Below are positions 7,020-13,731 of a stretch of DNA of 13,789 nucleotides, one piece after another. This DNA comes from an uncultured Lachnospiraceae bacterium (GTDB taxonomy: Bacteria > Bacillota > Clostridia > Lachnospirales > Lachnospiraceae). Numbering within the stretch: position 1 is the first letter of the stretch; each line of letters starts with the position of its first letter. Location: assembly GCA_910588535.1 (NCBI GenBank), contig CAJUOO010000074.1, positions 1 through 13,789 on the forward strand. The letters are read 5' to 3'. The position numbers and the translations under genes were made by a program. The notes under the pieces are model-generated. The model saw nothing but the letters and a program-made list of their open reading frames with translations, had not been told where the DNA came from and made no database searches.

Positions 7020-9653
7020 ATGGGAGAACCTTTTACTGTACAATTATCAGATGAACAGCAATTGTTTATAGAAAAAGCACTGCAGGGATATAATATTCTT
7101 GTAGACGCCTGCATTGGCAGTGGAAAAACCACGGCAATTCAAAATCTATGCAATCAGTTGCCAAGCACGAAAAGAATTCTTTATTTGACATATAATAAGC
7201 TTCTAAAAATAGATGCGAAATCTAAGATAAAAAAGAGAAATGTAATGGTGTCGAATTATCATGGATATGCCTTTATGGTTTTAAAAGCATGTGGAATATC
7301 AGTGGGAATTTCAGATATAATACAGGTTTTTATTAAAGAAAAACCACCTGTCGGAGAATATGATGTATTGATTATTGATGAATATCAGGATATTGAGCAG
7401 GAACTAGCGGAATTATTATGGCTGATCAAAGAGCATAATCCTAATATGCAGATAATTGCAGTTGGAGATATGGAGCAGAAAATATATGATAAAACAACAT
7501 TGAATGTTGAATTATTTATGAAGGAATTTCTTGAGACACATCTCTCATTAAGATTTACACAGTGCTTTCGCTTGTCAAAGGAGCTGGCGGCTATGCTTGG
7601 AAGAGTGTGGAAAAAGCAGATAAATGGGGTGAATTTGTGCTGTAAAGTGGAAACTATGACAAAAGAGGAGATTGTACCATTTTTGGCTGAGCAGAATCCT
7701 GAGGATATTTTATGTCTGGGAGCAAGAACGGGGGCAATGGCCGATACATTGAATCAATTAGAAGAAAAGTATTCGTATAAATTTAATAAAAATACAGTGT
7801 ATGCCACTATATCAGATAATGATTCGATGGGAAAGACAGCACCAAAGGAAGATTCTGCAATTTTTACAACTTATGACAGCAGCAAGGGATTGGAGAAGAA
7901 AATCTGTGTTGTATTTGATTTTACGGAGAGTTATTGGAGATTGAGAATATCAAAGCCACTGCAATCTTACACGATTTTAAGAAATATTTTCTGTGTTGCT
8001 GCAAGCAGGGGAAAAAATCATATTATTTTTGTAAAGCCGAGCGATGCCATGCTGTCGGAGACAACTCTTTCAACATTTGTGGAGACAAATCAGAAATTGA
8101 AAGATGTAAATATCAGTGCAATGTTTGACTTTAAGTATAAAGAGGATGTGGAAAAATGCTTCGCACAGCTAAAGATTCAGAAGATACCTCAGGCAGACGG
8201 TTCAATTATTGATATAAAAAGTACGGATGCTTTGATTGATCTCTCGCCTTGTATTGGAATCTATCAGGAGGCTGTTTTTTTTGACAAATATGAAATTGAC
8301 GCTGATATAAAATTAGCGATTCATCTGAATTCTGAGTTGAAAAGATTATATACTAAGGAGGTTCAGGAGAGCTCACTGGATCAAAAAATATTATTTTTGG
8401 TGTCGCTGGAGACAAGACAGAACCGATATAGAACACAGGTGTGCATTCCACTGGTGAACGACGATCAGAGCGAACAGATAAAGGCGCGACTGCGGACACG
8501 GTTACAGACAGATGAGAATGCACAGGTTGGCTGTCAGATTGATTTTGCAAATCAGTCAAGGAGGAAAGTATTGTTTTCGGCAAAGGGATTTGCCGATGTT
8601 GTGAAGGATAATGTGGTATATGAGCTAAAATTTGTGTCAGAGCTGACACATGAGCATTTCCTTCAATGTGCCGCCTATATGGTTGCAATGAAGCTTAAGA
8701 AAGGAATTTTGTGGAATACAAGAGATAACACATTATATGAAATAGAGGTGCCCGACAAAAAGACGTTTATGGATGTCGTGACAAAGACAGTGACAAAGGG
8801 ATTGATGGAAAACTACTATGAGCCAGAGAAGATATTACAGGAGTCATATATGGATAGCATAAAAAAAGTACCCAAGAAAAAGGAAAAAAGTGATGTGATA
8901 GAAACATTCGCAGTTATTGATACAGAGACAAACTGGAATGATATGGTGATGTCAATAGGGGTGGTGGTTGCGGATGCAGAGACAAAAAGGAAAATAGATG
9001 CTGTATATTACATAATAGATCCAGAATATAGAGTGGGTGGAATGTACTCTGGGGAACTGCGAATCAAAGAAAAAAATGTTTGTGTCACAGATAGAAAACA
9101 TGCTTTAAAAGAGATAATAGAGTGGTTGCTCAGTTACCGCGTACAAAAGCTTTTTGCATATAATGCATCCTTTGATAAAAGACATCTGCCAGAACTTTCG
9201 GGATATGAATGGTACGATATTATGCGTCTGGCCGCATACCGTCAGTATAATAATGCAATACCAAGTTCAGCGGATTGTTATCAGACAGGAAAGCTGAAGC
9301 GGGGATATGGCGTGGAAGATGTACTAAGGATGCTGGGTGAGAATAAAAGCTTTACTGAGACACATAATGCGGTTTTAGATGCAGAGGATGAGTTAAAAAT
9401 CATGCAGTTATTGGGACATGAGATAGAACAATATAATATTGCACGTATTTTGGATAAAAAAAGTTCTGTTATAGAATCACAGAACAATCAAACGAAAGGA
9501 GAAAAGGAGGAAAACAGTAAGGTAAAGTTTGTAGAGAGGGAAAACAGAACAATAGTAGAAAATAATGATAATAGAAAAGCGAAGTCTGTAAAAAGTGGGA
9601 AAGATACTCATAATAAAAAAAGAGGGCTGTTAGCTAGGATTTTTGGCAGATAA
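7020..9653 (+). CDS. SF1 helicase / PD-(D/E)XK nuclease / DEDDh exonuclease fusion
   Basis: An 877-residue, three-enzyme protein. Residues 1-350 are a compact UvrD/Rep-like SF1 helicase: Walker A GSGKTT (33-38), motif Ib NYHGYA, Walker B DEYQD (120-124), motif III GDMEQKIY (149-156), motif IV CFR (182-184), motif V TTYDSSKGLE (283-292) and motif VI VAASRG (326-331). About 440-600 hold a RecB/Cas4-like PD-(D/E)XK nuclease: GFADVV (D526), YELK (E535 and K537), then Q549 and Y553. About 630-800 are a DnaQ-like DEDDh exonuclease: IDTET (D634, E636), NASFD (D719) and HNAVLD (H782, D787). The tail from about 815 is Lys/Asn-rich and ends in KKRGLLARIFGR. All catalytic residues are intact. The domains suggest ATP-driven unwinding coupled to degradation, as in AddAB or RecBCD but in one chain. 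Repair or anti-phage defence is inferred. Confidence 0.85.
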   Translation: MGEPFTVQLSDEQQLFIEKALQGYNILVDACIGSGKTTAIQNLCNQLPSTKRILYLTYNKLLKIDAKSKIKKRNVMVSNYHGYAFMVLKACGISVGISDIIQVFIKEKPPVGEYDVLIIDEYQDIEQELAELLWLIKEHNPNMQIIAVGDMEQKIYDKTTLNVELFMKEFLETHLSLRFTQCFRLSKELAAMLGRVWKKQINGVNLCCKVETMTKEEIVPFLAEQNPEDILCLGARTGAMADTLNQLEEKYSYKFNKNTVYATISDNDSMGKTAPKEDSAIFTTYDSSKGLEKKICVVFDFTESYWRLRISKPLQSYTILRNIFCVAASRGKNHIIFVKPSDAMLSETTLSTFVETNQKLKDVNISAMFDFKYKEDVEKCFAQLKIQKIPQADGSIIDIKSTDALIDLSPCIGIYQEAVFFDKYEIDADIKLAIHLNSELKRLYTKEVQESSLDQKILFLVSLETRQNRYRTQVCIPLVNDDQSEQIKARLRTRLQTDENAQVGCQIDFANQSRRKVLFSAKGFADVVKDNVVYELKFVSELTHEHFLQCAAYMVAMKLKKGILWNTRDNTLYEIEVPDKKTFMDVVTKTVTKGLMENYYEPEKILQESYMDSIKKVPKKKEKSDVIETFAVIDTETNWNDMVMSIGVVVADAETKRKIDAVYYIIDPEYRVGGMYSGELRIKEKNVCVTDRKHALKEIIEWLLSYRVQKLFAYNASFDKRHLPELSGYEWYDIMRLAAYRQYNNAIPSSADCYQTGKLKRGYGVEDVLRMLGENKSFTETHNAVLDAEDELKIMQLLGHEIEQYNIARILDKKSSVIESQNNQTKGEKEENSKVKFVERENRTIVENNDNRKAKSVKSGKDTHNKKRGLLARIFGR

Positions 9654-9678
9654 AAGGGGTAGAAAGGAATGATTCATT

Positions 9679-10656
9679 ATGTCAGAGGAATTAGCTAGGA
9701 TTCGTTCGCGTATTGAAGCGTTGGGAATGAATTTTCAATTTATGGGAACGATGAAAACGAATGTAAATGGCGTAGAACGAGAGACGTGGATTTTGGAGTA
9801 TAAAGGAGATCAGTTTGTTTATGTGGCTGGTCAGAAAAATGTTATATTAGGCTGGGATATTGACCAATGTTCTTTGGGCAGCGGAGTGTTGGATAAGTTG
9901 CAGGAAGAATGTGAGGCTGGATATGATTATTATCAAAATAATATAGAAGATTTGCGGGCGTATTATGAGAAGAATATTACTAAGGCAAAGAATGACGGTG
10001 ATTTTGGAAAAGTAGAAACATTGACCTTGGAGATGGAAGAGGAAATAGAGTGTGTAAAGGGTGAGTGGATTGACAGTGGCTGTACAAGCTGGGAGAATTT
10101 TATAAGTAAATGGAACGAAAATCTGTCTTGTTGTTTGTCACCTCTGCGAACAGCTGATATTGGTGATATGATTGTAGAAGTAGATAGTCGTTATATTGAG
10201 GAGGATGCGCCGTCCTTGATACAAGCTGTTCATTCGCTCAAAGAAGGTCCTTTTACGTTAGCTACAGAGGATGAATGGGAATATCTGTGTAATTGCGGTG
10301 CACGTACACTGTTTCGCTGGGGTGATACATTAGATAATGTGCTGGACGAAATATACAATGTAGGGTGTGTCAGCAAAAAGAATGAGATTACTTCGTCTGT
10401 GTTAAACCAGAATAATAATTTTGGGTTATTTATTTCATATAATTCTTATAAAATGGAGATTATTGATAGCACGCAGTATACCAAGGGTGGTGATGGTGGC
10501 TGTTCAATCTGTGGTGGCGATGGACCTATCTATGTTCTGCCTTGCTATACGGCTTTTTACCGTTATCCAGTTGATGAGAATGAACAAAGCTTATCAAAAC
10601 ACTATTATAGTTATCGACGGATGATTCGGCTGCCGAAGAAAAATATTTTGTTGTAA
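9679..10656 (+). CDS. Protein with FGE-sulfatase (SUMF1)-like C-terminal domain
   Basis: A 325-residue protein starting 25 bp after the helicase-nuclease gene, with AAAGGA 10 bp before the ATG, so probably in the same operon. Residues 192-216 (FTLATEDEWEYLCNCG, then ARTLFRWGD) match the formylglycine-generating-enzyme pattern LPTEAEWEYAARGG-x-T-x-x-WGD. Further on, NNFGLFISYN and GGDGGCS around 270-276 fit the later N-x-FGL and GG segments. The N-terminal 170 residues are unrelated and contain a charged, probably coiled-coil stretch near 75-125. The family includes sulfatase-activating FGE, EgtB-type oxygenases and non-catalytic C-type-lectin-like ligand-binding domains. The two Cys at 275 and 278 are not clearly the FGE copper-binding pair. 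I infer a binding or effector partner rather than a true sulfatase activator. Confidence 0.55.
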   Translation: MSEELARIRSRIEALGMNFQFMGTMKTNVNGVERETWILEYKGDQFVYVAGQKNVILGWDIDQCSLGSGVLDKLQEECEAGYDYYQNNIEDLRAYYEKNITKAKNDGDFGKVETLTLEMEEEIECVKGEWIDSGCTSWENFISKWNENLSCCLSPLRTADIGDMIVEVDSRYIEEDAPSLIQAVHSLKEGPFTLATEDEWEYLCNCGARTLFRWGDTLDNVLDEIYNVGCVSKKNEITSSVLNQNNNFGLFISYNSYKMEIIDSTQYTKGGDGGCSICGGDGPIYVLPCYTAFYRYPVDENEQSLSKHYYSYRRMIRLPKKNILL

Positions 10657-10716
10657 CTATTGACAGTACAATGAAAAGGTGCTATGATTGATGTAGCAAT
10701 AAAAGTTACAACAAAA
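10646..10716. repeat. Perfect 13-bp inverted repeat bracketing the cupin promoter
   Basis: TTTTGTTGTAACT at 10646-10658 is the exact reverse complement of AGTTACAACAAAA at 10704-10716. The 45 bp between the arms contain the whole cupin promoter. The left arm includes the stop codon (10654-10656) of the preceding gene. Two operators for a dimeric regulator that loops the promoter, or a structured element, are the simplest readings. Confidence 0.6.
10660..10688 (+). promoter_or_regulatory. Promoter of the cupin gene
   Basis: TTGACA at 10660-10665, a 17-bp spacer and TATGAT at 10683-10688 begin only four bases after the stop codon of the upstream gene. The cupin gene is therefore a separate transcription unit. 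AGGAGG at 10719-10724 is its ribosome binding site. Confidence 0.85.
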
Positions 10717-10732
10717 ATAGGAGGTTGGAATT

Positions 10733-11083
10733 ATGGCAAATTATAGTAAGGTTAGTGTGACACAGGATGCAAGAACAGAACTGCATGACAAGCTGTCTTT
10801 AACAGGAGCAGAAATTAGTATTAACAATCTGCCAGCAGGGACAAGTGTACCATTTATTCATTCTCACAAGAATAATGAGGAGATTTATGTTGTGCTTGCC
10901 GGCAGAGGAAAGGTTGTTGTTGACGGAGAGGATGTGGAGCTTGCATCCGGTGATTGGATTCGTATTTCTCCAGCAGGAAAGAGACAGTTTTTTGCAGCGG
11001 AGGATATTGGGATTCATTATATTTGTATTCAGGTAAAAGAAAATTCTCTTGAAGGCTATACCATGGATGATGCGGTGGTTTAG
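10733..11083 (+). CDS. Small single-domain cupin protein
   Basis: A 116-residue cupin. Motif 1 is complete: HSHKNNEE with H43, H45 and E49 as metal ligands, and G57 closing the motif. Motif 2 (ISPAGKRQFFA) has Gln85 where the fourth ligand His is usual, so the site would be a two-His, one-Glu type or altered in reactivity. LAGRGKVVVDGEDVELASGD is the standard beta-barrel core. Such proteins bind a metal and often a small ligand, acting as isomerases, dioxygenases or sensors; the substrate is unknown here. It has its own promoter, framed by a perfect inverted repeat, and an AGGAGG ribosome binding site. It meets the next gene tail-to-tail with a 30-bp gap and no clear terminator. Confidence 0.9.
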   Translation: MANYSKVSVTQDARTELHDKLSLTGAEISINNLPAGTSVPFIHSHKNNEEIYVVLAGRGKVVVDGEDVELASGDWIRISPAGKRQFFAAEDIGIHYICIQVKENSLEGYTMDDAVV

Positions 11084-11113
11084 TGTGGTAGATGGAAAGG
11101 TGGAGAAAGTTAA

Positions 11114-12190
11114 TTATTCAAAAATAAATTGTTTTGTAACAAAAGAGCCCTGCCATGTATTTCCATCTGAACGATGATATTCTCTCACAACCGTTCCATC
11201 CGCCTTTGTATAGTCAATTATAAATATCTGTCCTGTCTCAATTTCCATGGGATAATTGTTGTAGGGCAGAACATTTTCGACTGTAGGGTTGTCCTTGAAA
11301 TCGTCGTATGCATTTTCTAGGCGCCAAAACTCCCTGTATTGGTAGTCAGGAAACATAGCGGATAAATCTACCTTTCCATAATATAGCGCAGTGTACTCTT
11401 TCTCACCGATCTTGATGGTATCCGTTCGATACGCCTCATGATTGAGAGCCAGTGAAGTCAAATCTTCCGTGTGCAATGAATTATGGTATCTTCTATAGAG
11501 CTGATTTGCCATACAGGGAACCGAATTTGTTGCATAATCCATTGCTTCGATATTAGTGTGAGCCGAACCGTATATTCCCATCACATCGGCGTTATTCAAA
11601 CTGTCAAATTCTCTGATAAAATTTTTTACCATCATATTTTCACGATATACATTATCAGAATGTTGATAGTAATACTGTCCCTGTTCGATGTTTTCCTGTG
11701 ACAATCTATACAACTCAGATTGTTGTTGTCCTGTGGACTCAAGGTATTCCAGAAAACGTTTTCCTGTTGTATGATATTGATGACCGACGTCTGTTCCGTG
11801 AAAAACAGTTTCTGGACATTCTAGTTTTATTTGTTTATAGAAATTGACAATCTCTTGGGAATACATAGCTGTTCCGGCCCAATCCTGATAGAGCAAATCT
11901 AAAATATCGTTATCCTCAGACTTCATCCATATATTCATATACTCTGCTGTATAATATGGAAGTTCTACAAACAGATCTCGAACACCGTCATTGTGATAAT
12001 AGGAGGACCACAATGTAAGTTCTTTTTCTAAAATAGCTTCCACGGAGTGTTCTTCTCCATATAAGAATATTTCTCCCGATGATTGTCCACTTTTTGAGAA
12101 AAATTGTACAATGGAATATCCCAAGAAGATAAGTACTATGACAGTGGTTGCCATTGCAATCACTACTTTTTTGCCAAGCTTTGCTTTCAC
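11114..12190 (-). CDS. Membrane-anchored EreA/ChaN-like protein
   Basis: About 358 residues. After a basic start (VKAKLGKK) comes one hydrophobic helix at about 10-31, which anchors an extracytoplasmic domain. That domain has the pattern of the EreA (erythromycin esterase) / ChaN / TraB-like fold: FLYGEEHS (GEEH at 45-48), LFVELP about 30 residues later, HGTDVGHQ near 131 and MGIYGSAHTN with a conserved His at 211. Family members include hydrolases and haem or peptide binders, so the reaction is not fixed by these motifs. GTG 12190 is chosen because AAAGGAG lies 8 bp upstream; a GTG at 12247 would need a ribosome binding site that overlaps it. It diverges from the tetR gene, which may control it. 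Confidence 0.6.
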   Translation of the reverse strand: MKAKLGKKVVIAMATTVIVLIFLGYSIVQFFSKSGQSSGEIFLYGEEHSVEAILEKELTLWSSYYHNDGVRDLFVELPYYTAEYMNIWMKSEDNDILDLLYQDWAGTAMYSQEIVNFYKQIKLECPETVFHGTDVGHQYHTTGKRFLEYLESTGQQQSELYRLSQENIEQGQYYYQHSDNVYRENMMVKNFIREFDSLNNADVMGIYGSAHTNIEAMDYATNSVPCMANQLYRRYHNSLHTEDLTSLALNHEAYRTDTIKIGEKEYTALYYGKVDLSAMFPDYQYREFWRLENAYDDFKDNPTVENVLPYNNYPMEIETGQIFIIDYTKADGTVVREYHRSDGNTWQGSFVTKQFIFE

Positions 12191-12235
12191 GTTCAACACT
12201 CCTTTGCTGAGGGTTATTTGCCTATCTGAAACAAT

Positions 12236-12265
12236 TGTAATTGTCACCTCTTTATTACAATTACA
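12236..12265 (-). promoter_or_regulatory. Inverted repeat in the leader of the EreA/ChaN-like gene
   Basis: TGTAATTGT at 12236-12244 and ACAATTACA at 12257-12265 are perfect 9-bp complements with a 12-bp gap. The gap, read on the minus strand, contains AGAGGTG. The repeat falls at about +1 to +29 of the predicted minus-strand transcript, so it could be a repressor site or an RNA hairpin. An overlapping palindrome AATTAC-A-GTAATT lies at 12259-12271. Confidence 0.45.
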
Positions 12266-12271
12266 GTAATT

Positions 12272-12300
12272 ATACTATCACTGACCATGATTGTTGTCAA
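12272..12300 (-). promoter_or_regulatory. Promoter of the EreA/ChaN-like gene
   Basis: On the minus strand TTGACA (12300-12295) is followed after 17 bp by TAGTAT (12277-12272). A perfect TATAAT lies three bases further on (12274-12269), but at a 20-bp spacing. The -35 is convincing; the -10 choice is less certain. Confidence 0.55.
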
Positions 12301-12344
12301 ATTTTTAGATGAAAAGATATATTTTAAATTTTTTATCAGTTTGC

Positions 12345-12373
12345 TTGACATTTTATTGTATCTGATGTATTAT
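12345..12373 (+). promoter_or_regulatory. Promoter of the tetR gene
   Basis: TTGACA at 12345-12350, a 17-bp spacer and TATTAT at 12368-12373, preceded by an AT-rich tract (ATATTTTAAATTTTTTA) that could act as an UP element. AAGGAG before ATG 12420 is the ribosome binding site. Confidence 0.8.
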
Positions 12374-12376
12374 AAG

Positions 12377-12404
12377 TATGACTAAAAAAGTATTTTGAGT
12401 CATA
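12377..12404. promoter_or_regulatory. Probable TetR operator (autoregulation)
   Basis: TATGACT at 12377-12383 and AGTCATA at 12398-12404 form a perfect 7-bp inverted repeat with a 14-bp gap, lying directly downstream of the tetR -10 box over the predicted start. TetR-family repressors commonly bind such GACT...AGTC dyads in their own promoter. Confidence 0.55.
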
Positions 12405-12419
12405 TAAGGAGAAAGACTT

Positions 12420-12998
12420 ATGGCAAAAAGTTTTACAAAACGAGAAAAAGAAAACATTAAAAGAAGCCTGCAGGAAGCCTGCAAGCAGAGCTGGACACAA
12501 TATGGTTATAAAAAAACAAGTGTTGACGATCTTTGCAGACAGGTAGGCATATCAAAGGGAGCATTTTATATTTTTTTTGAATCAAAAGAAGCACTTTTTT
12601 GTGAAGTTTTGTGCTCTGTGCAAGAACAAATGAACAAAGCAGCATTTGAGACAATCGAAATGTATAGAAATAAATATGGTGTTGCAGCGGCCTTAAAATT
12701 GATCTATAGAGAATATAATAAAAATAATTTTTTGTACAATTCGGATAGCACAGATTTTACAATGTTAAAGAATAAGTTATCGGAGGAACAGTCAAGAAAA
12801 ATTGAGGAATCTAATAATAGGAGCAGTCAACTTTTTGTAAACCAACCATATTTGAAACTTAAAGTTCATCCTGATATGGCACTTTCCGTTTTTTATTCGT
12901 TAATAATGAATATTAAAAATAAAAATATTCTTACTTATAATCATATAGAGCTCTTTGATTTTATGGTTGATCATATGATTGACAATTTATACGAATGA
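12420..12998 (+). CDS. TetR/AcrR family transcriptional regulator
   Basis: A 192-residue TetR-family repressor. The N-terminal DNA-binding domain is clear: NIKRSLQEACKQSWTQYGYK (helix 1), TSVDDLCRQVGISKGAFYIF (helix-turn-helix) and FESKEALFCEVL (helix 4). The C-terminal 120 residues are helical, divergent and Asn/Lys-rich, as expected for a ligand-binding domain; the ligand is unknown. The gene is divergent from the EreA/ChaN-like gene with 229 bp between, which holds both promoters and two dyads. That arrangement usually means TetR represses itself and the divergent gene. A short frame just after its stop may be the relic of a lost downstream target. Confidence 0.92.
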   Translation: MAKSFTKREKENIKRSLQEACKQSWTQYGYKKTSVDDLCRQVGISKGAFYIFFESKEALFCEVLCSVQEQMNKAAFETIEMYRNKYGVAAALKLIYREYNKNNFLYNSDSTDFTMLKNKLSEEQSRKIEESNNRSSQLFVNQPYLKLKVHPDMALSVFYSLIMNIKNKNILTYNHIELFDFMVDHMIDNLYE

Positions 12999-13011
12999 CA
13001 GGAGAGTTATA

Positions 13012-13050
13012 ATAGGTGCAAAAGATATAGAATTTGAAGTTGCGTTATAA
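13012..13050 (+). pseudogene. Possible relic of a gene that followed tetR
   Basis: Seven bases after GGAG (13001-13004), an ATA codon stands where an ATG would be expected. It opens a frame reading GAKDIEFEVAL, then TAA at 13048. This looks like a well-placed gene start whose initiation codon has mutated and whose body is lost. The stretch is too short to assign. The rest of 13051-13172 holds only a small TTGAA-TTTT-TTCAA dyad and a three-codon frame (MSV) behind GGAGAGG at 13112. Confidence 0.2.
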
Positions 13051-13172
13051 AGAATAATACTGTTGAATTTTTTCAATAATATATAATTCTTTGTAGAGAC
13101 AGTTGTGAGATGGAGAGGCAGCAAATGTCAGTGTAAAATAATTGTTAAATAAAAAGTGGATGGAGGGAAAAT

Positions 13173-13538
13173 ATGAGAACAGAATTGATAAAGAAAAATA
13201 ATAGAGAGGTTGTAGTGGTGAGCAGTGATGAACTGCTGATTACAGATGTACAGTCTGCCCTAGATTTGGCTATGACAGTGAATTACGAGACAGGATGCAC
13301 AAATATTGTTATAAGCAAGGAAGCCATTGCTGATGATTTCTTTGTGCTGAGTACACGGCTGGCAGGAGAAATATTACAAAAATTCATTAACTATGGTGTA
13401 AGGGTTGCAGTTTATGGTGATTTTTCAAAATATACCAGTAAACCATTAAAAGATTTTATGTATGAAAGTAATAACGGAAAAGATTTCTATTTTCAGCCTA
13501 CTCTTTCTCTTGCAGTTGATAAACTCTGTGGTTGTTGA
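13173..13538 (+). CDS. DUF4180 domain protein
   Basis: A 121-residue protein that matches the DUF4180 family (PF13788) over its whole length. Recognisable conserved segments are SSDELLITDVQSALDLAMTV, GCTNIVISKEAIADDFF, STRLAGEILQKFINYG, YGDFSKYTSKPLKDFMYESN and NGKDFYF. The alternating strand and helix pattern suggests a small alpha/beta cytoplasmic protein resembling a STAS-like or Rossmann-type fold. No catalytic residues can be pointed to, and no function is established for the family. GGAGGG lies 5 bp before the ATG. No clear promoter is visible in the 174 bp after tetR, so it may be read through from the tetR promoter. Confidence 0.88.
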   Translation: MRTELIKKNNREVVVVSSDELLITDVQSALDLAMTVNYETGCTNIVISKEAIADDFFVLSTRLAGEILQKFINYGVRVAVYGDFSKYTSKPLKDFMYESNNGKDFYFQPTLSLAVDKLCGC

Positions 13539-13576
13539 GAAGAAAGCGGAGAAATTGCGAACACGAATAATAGAAA

Positions 13577-13705
13577 ATGGCAAAATCATTATTTGAGGAA
13601 CTGGGCGGCAGATATGAGCGACAGGGCGATTACCTTTTCCCCTGCCTTATCTTACCCGCCGAAAAGGAACAGCCGATTGACCTATTCGGGGAGCTGTCGC
13701 AATAA
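13577..13705 (+). pseudogene. tnpV: Truncated TnpV transposon protein
   Basis: A 42-codon frame beginning MAKSLFEELGGRYERQGDYL and continuing FPCLILPAEKEQPI matches the N-terminus of TnpV, an accessory protein of Tn4451-type and related mobilisable elements, usually about 120 residues. The family continues with an IG-x-x-GQRHLRYL-like segment. Here the frame instead ends IDLFGELSQ and TAA. About two thirds of the protein is missing, and no matching sequence could be recognised in the other frames before the window ends. This points to a deletion and marks the site of a degraded transposon. No terminal repeats, resolvase or other transposon genes are visible in the window. Confidence 0.75.
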
Positions 13706-13713
13706 GATTCAAT

Positions 13714-13731
13714 TATACAAGATATTGTATA
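13714..13731. repeat. Short palindrome near the right edge
   Basis: TATACAA-GATA-TTGTATA is a perfect 7-bp inverted repeat just after the tnpV relic. TTGTAT (13725-13730) with TATAAC 16 bp further on could be a weak promoter for a gene beyond the window, in which case the palindrome would be its operator. Nothing else is recognisable in 13732-13789. Confidence 0.3.

Noticed and set aside
8353..8688. 111-codon open frame on the minus strand within the helicase-nuclease gene
   Set aside because: It is antisense to the PD-(D/E)XK domain, has no ribosome binding site and no recognisable protein features.
9679..10656. FGE-like gene as target of a diversity-generating retroelement
   Set aside because: There is no reverse transcriptase, template repeat or adenine-rich variable 3' end in the window.
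12191..12247. Longer N-terminus for the EreA/ChaN-like protein from GTG 12247
   Set aside because: The only ribosome-binding-like sequence there overlaps the start codon, while GTG 12190 has AAAGGAG at ideal distance and leads straight into the membrane anchor.
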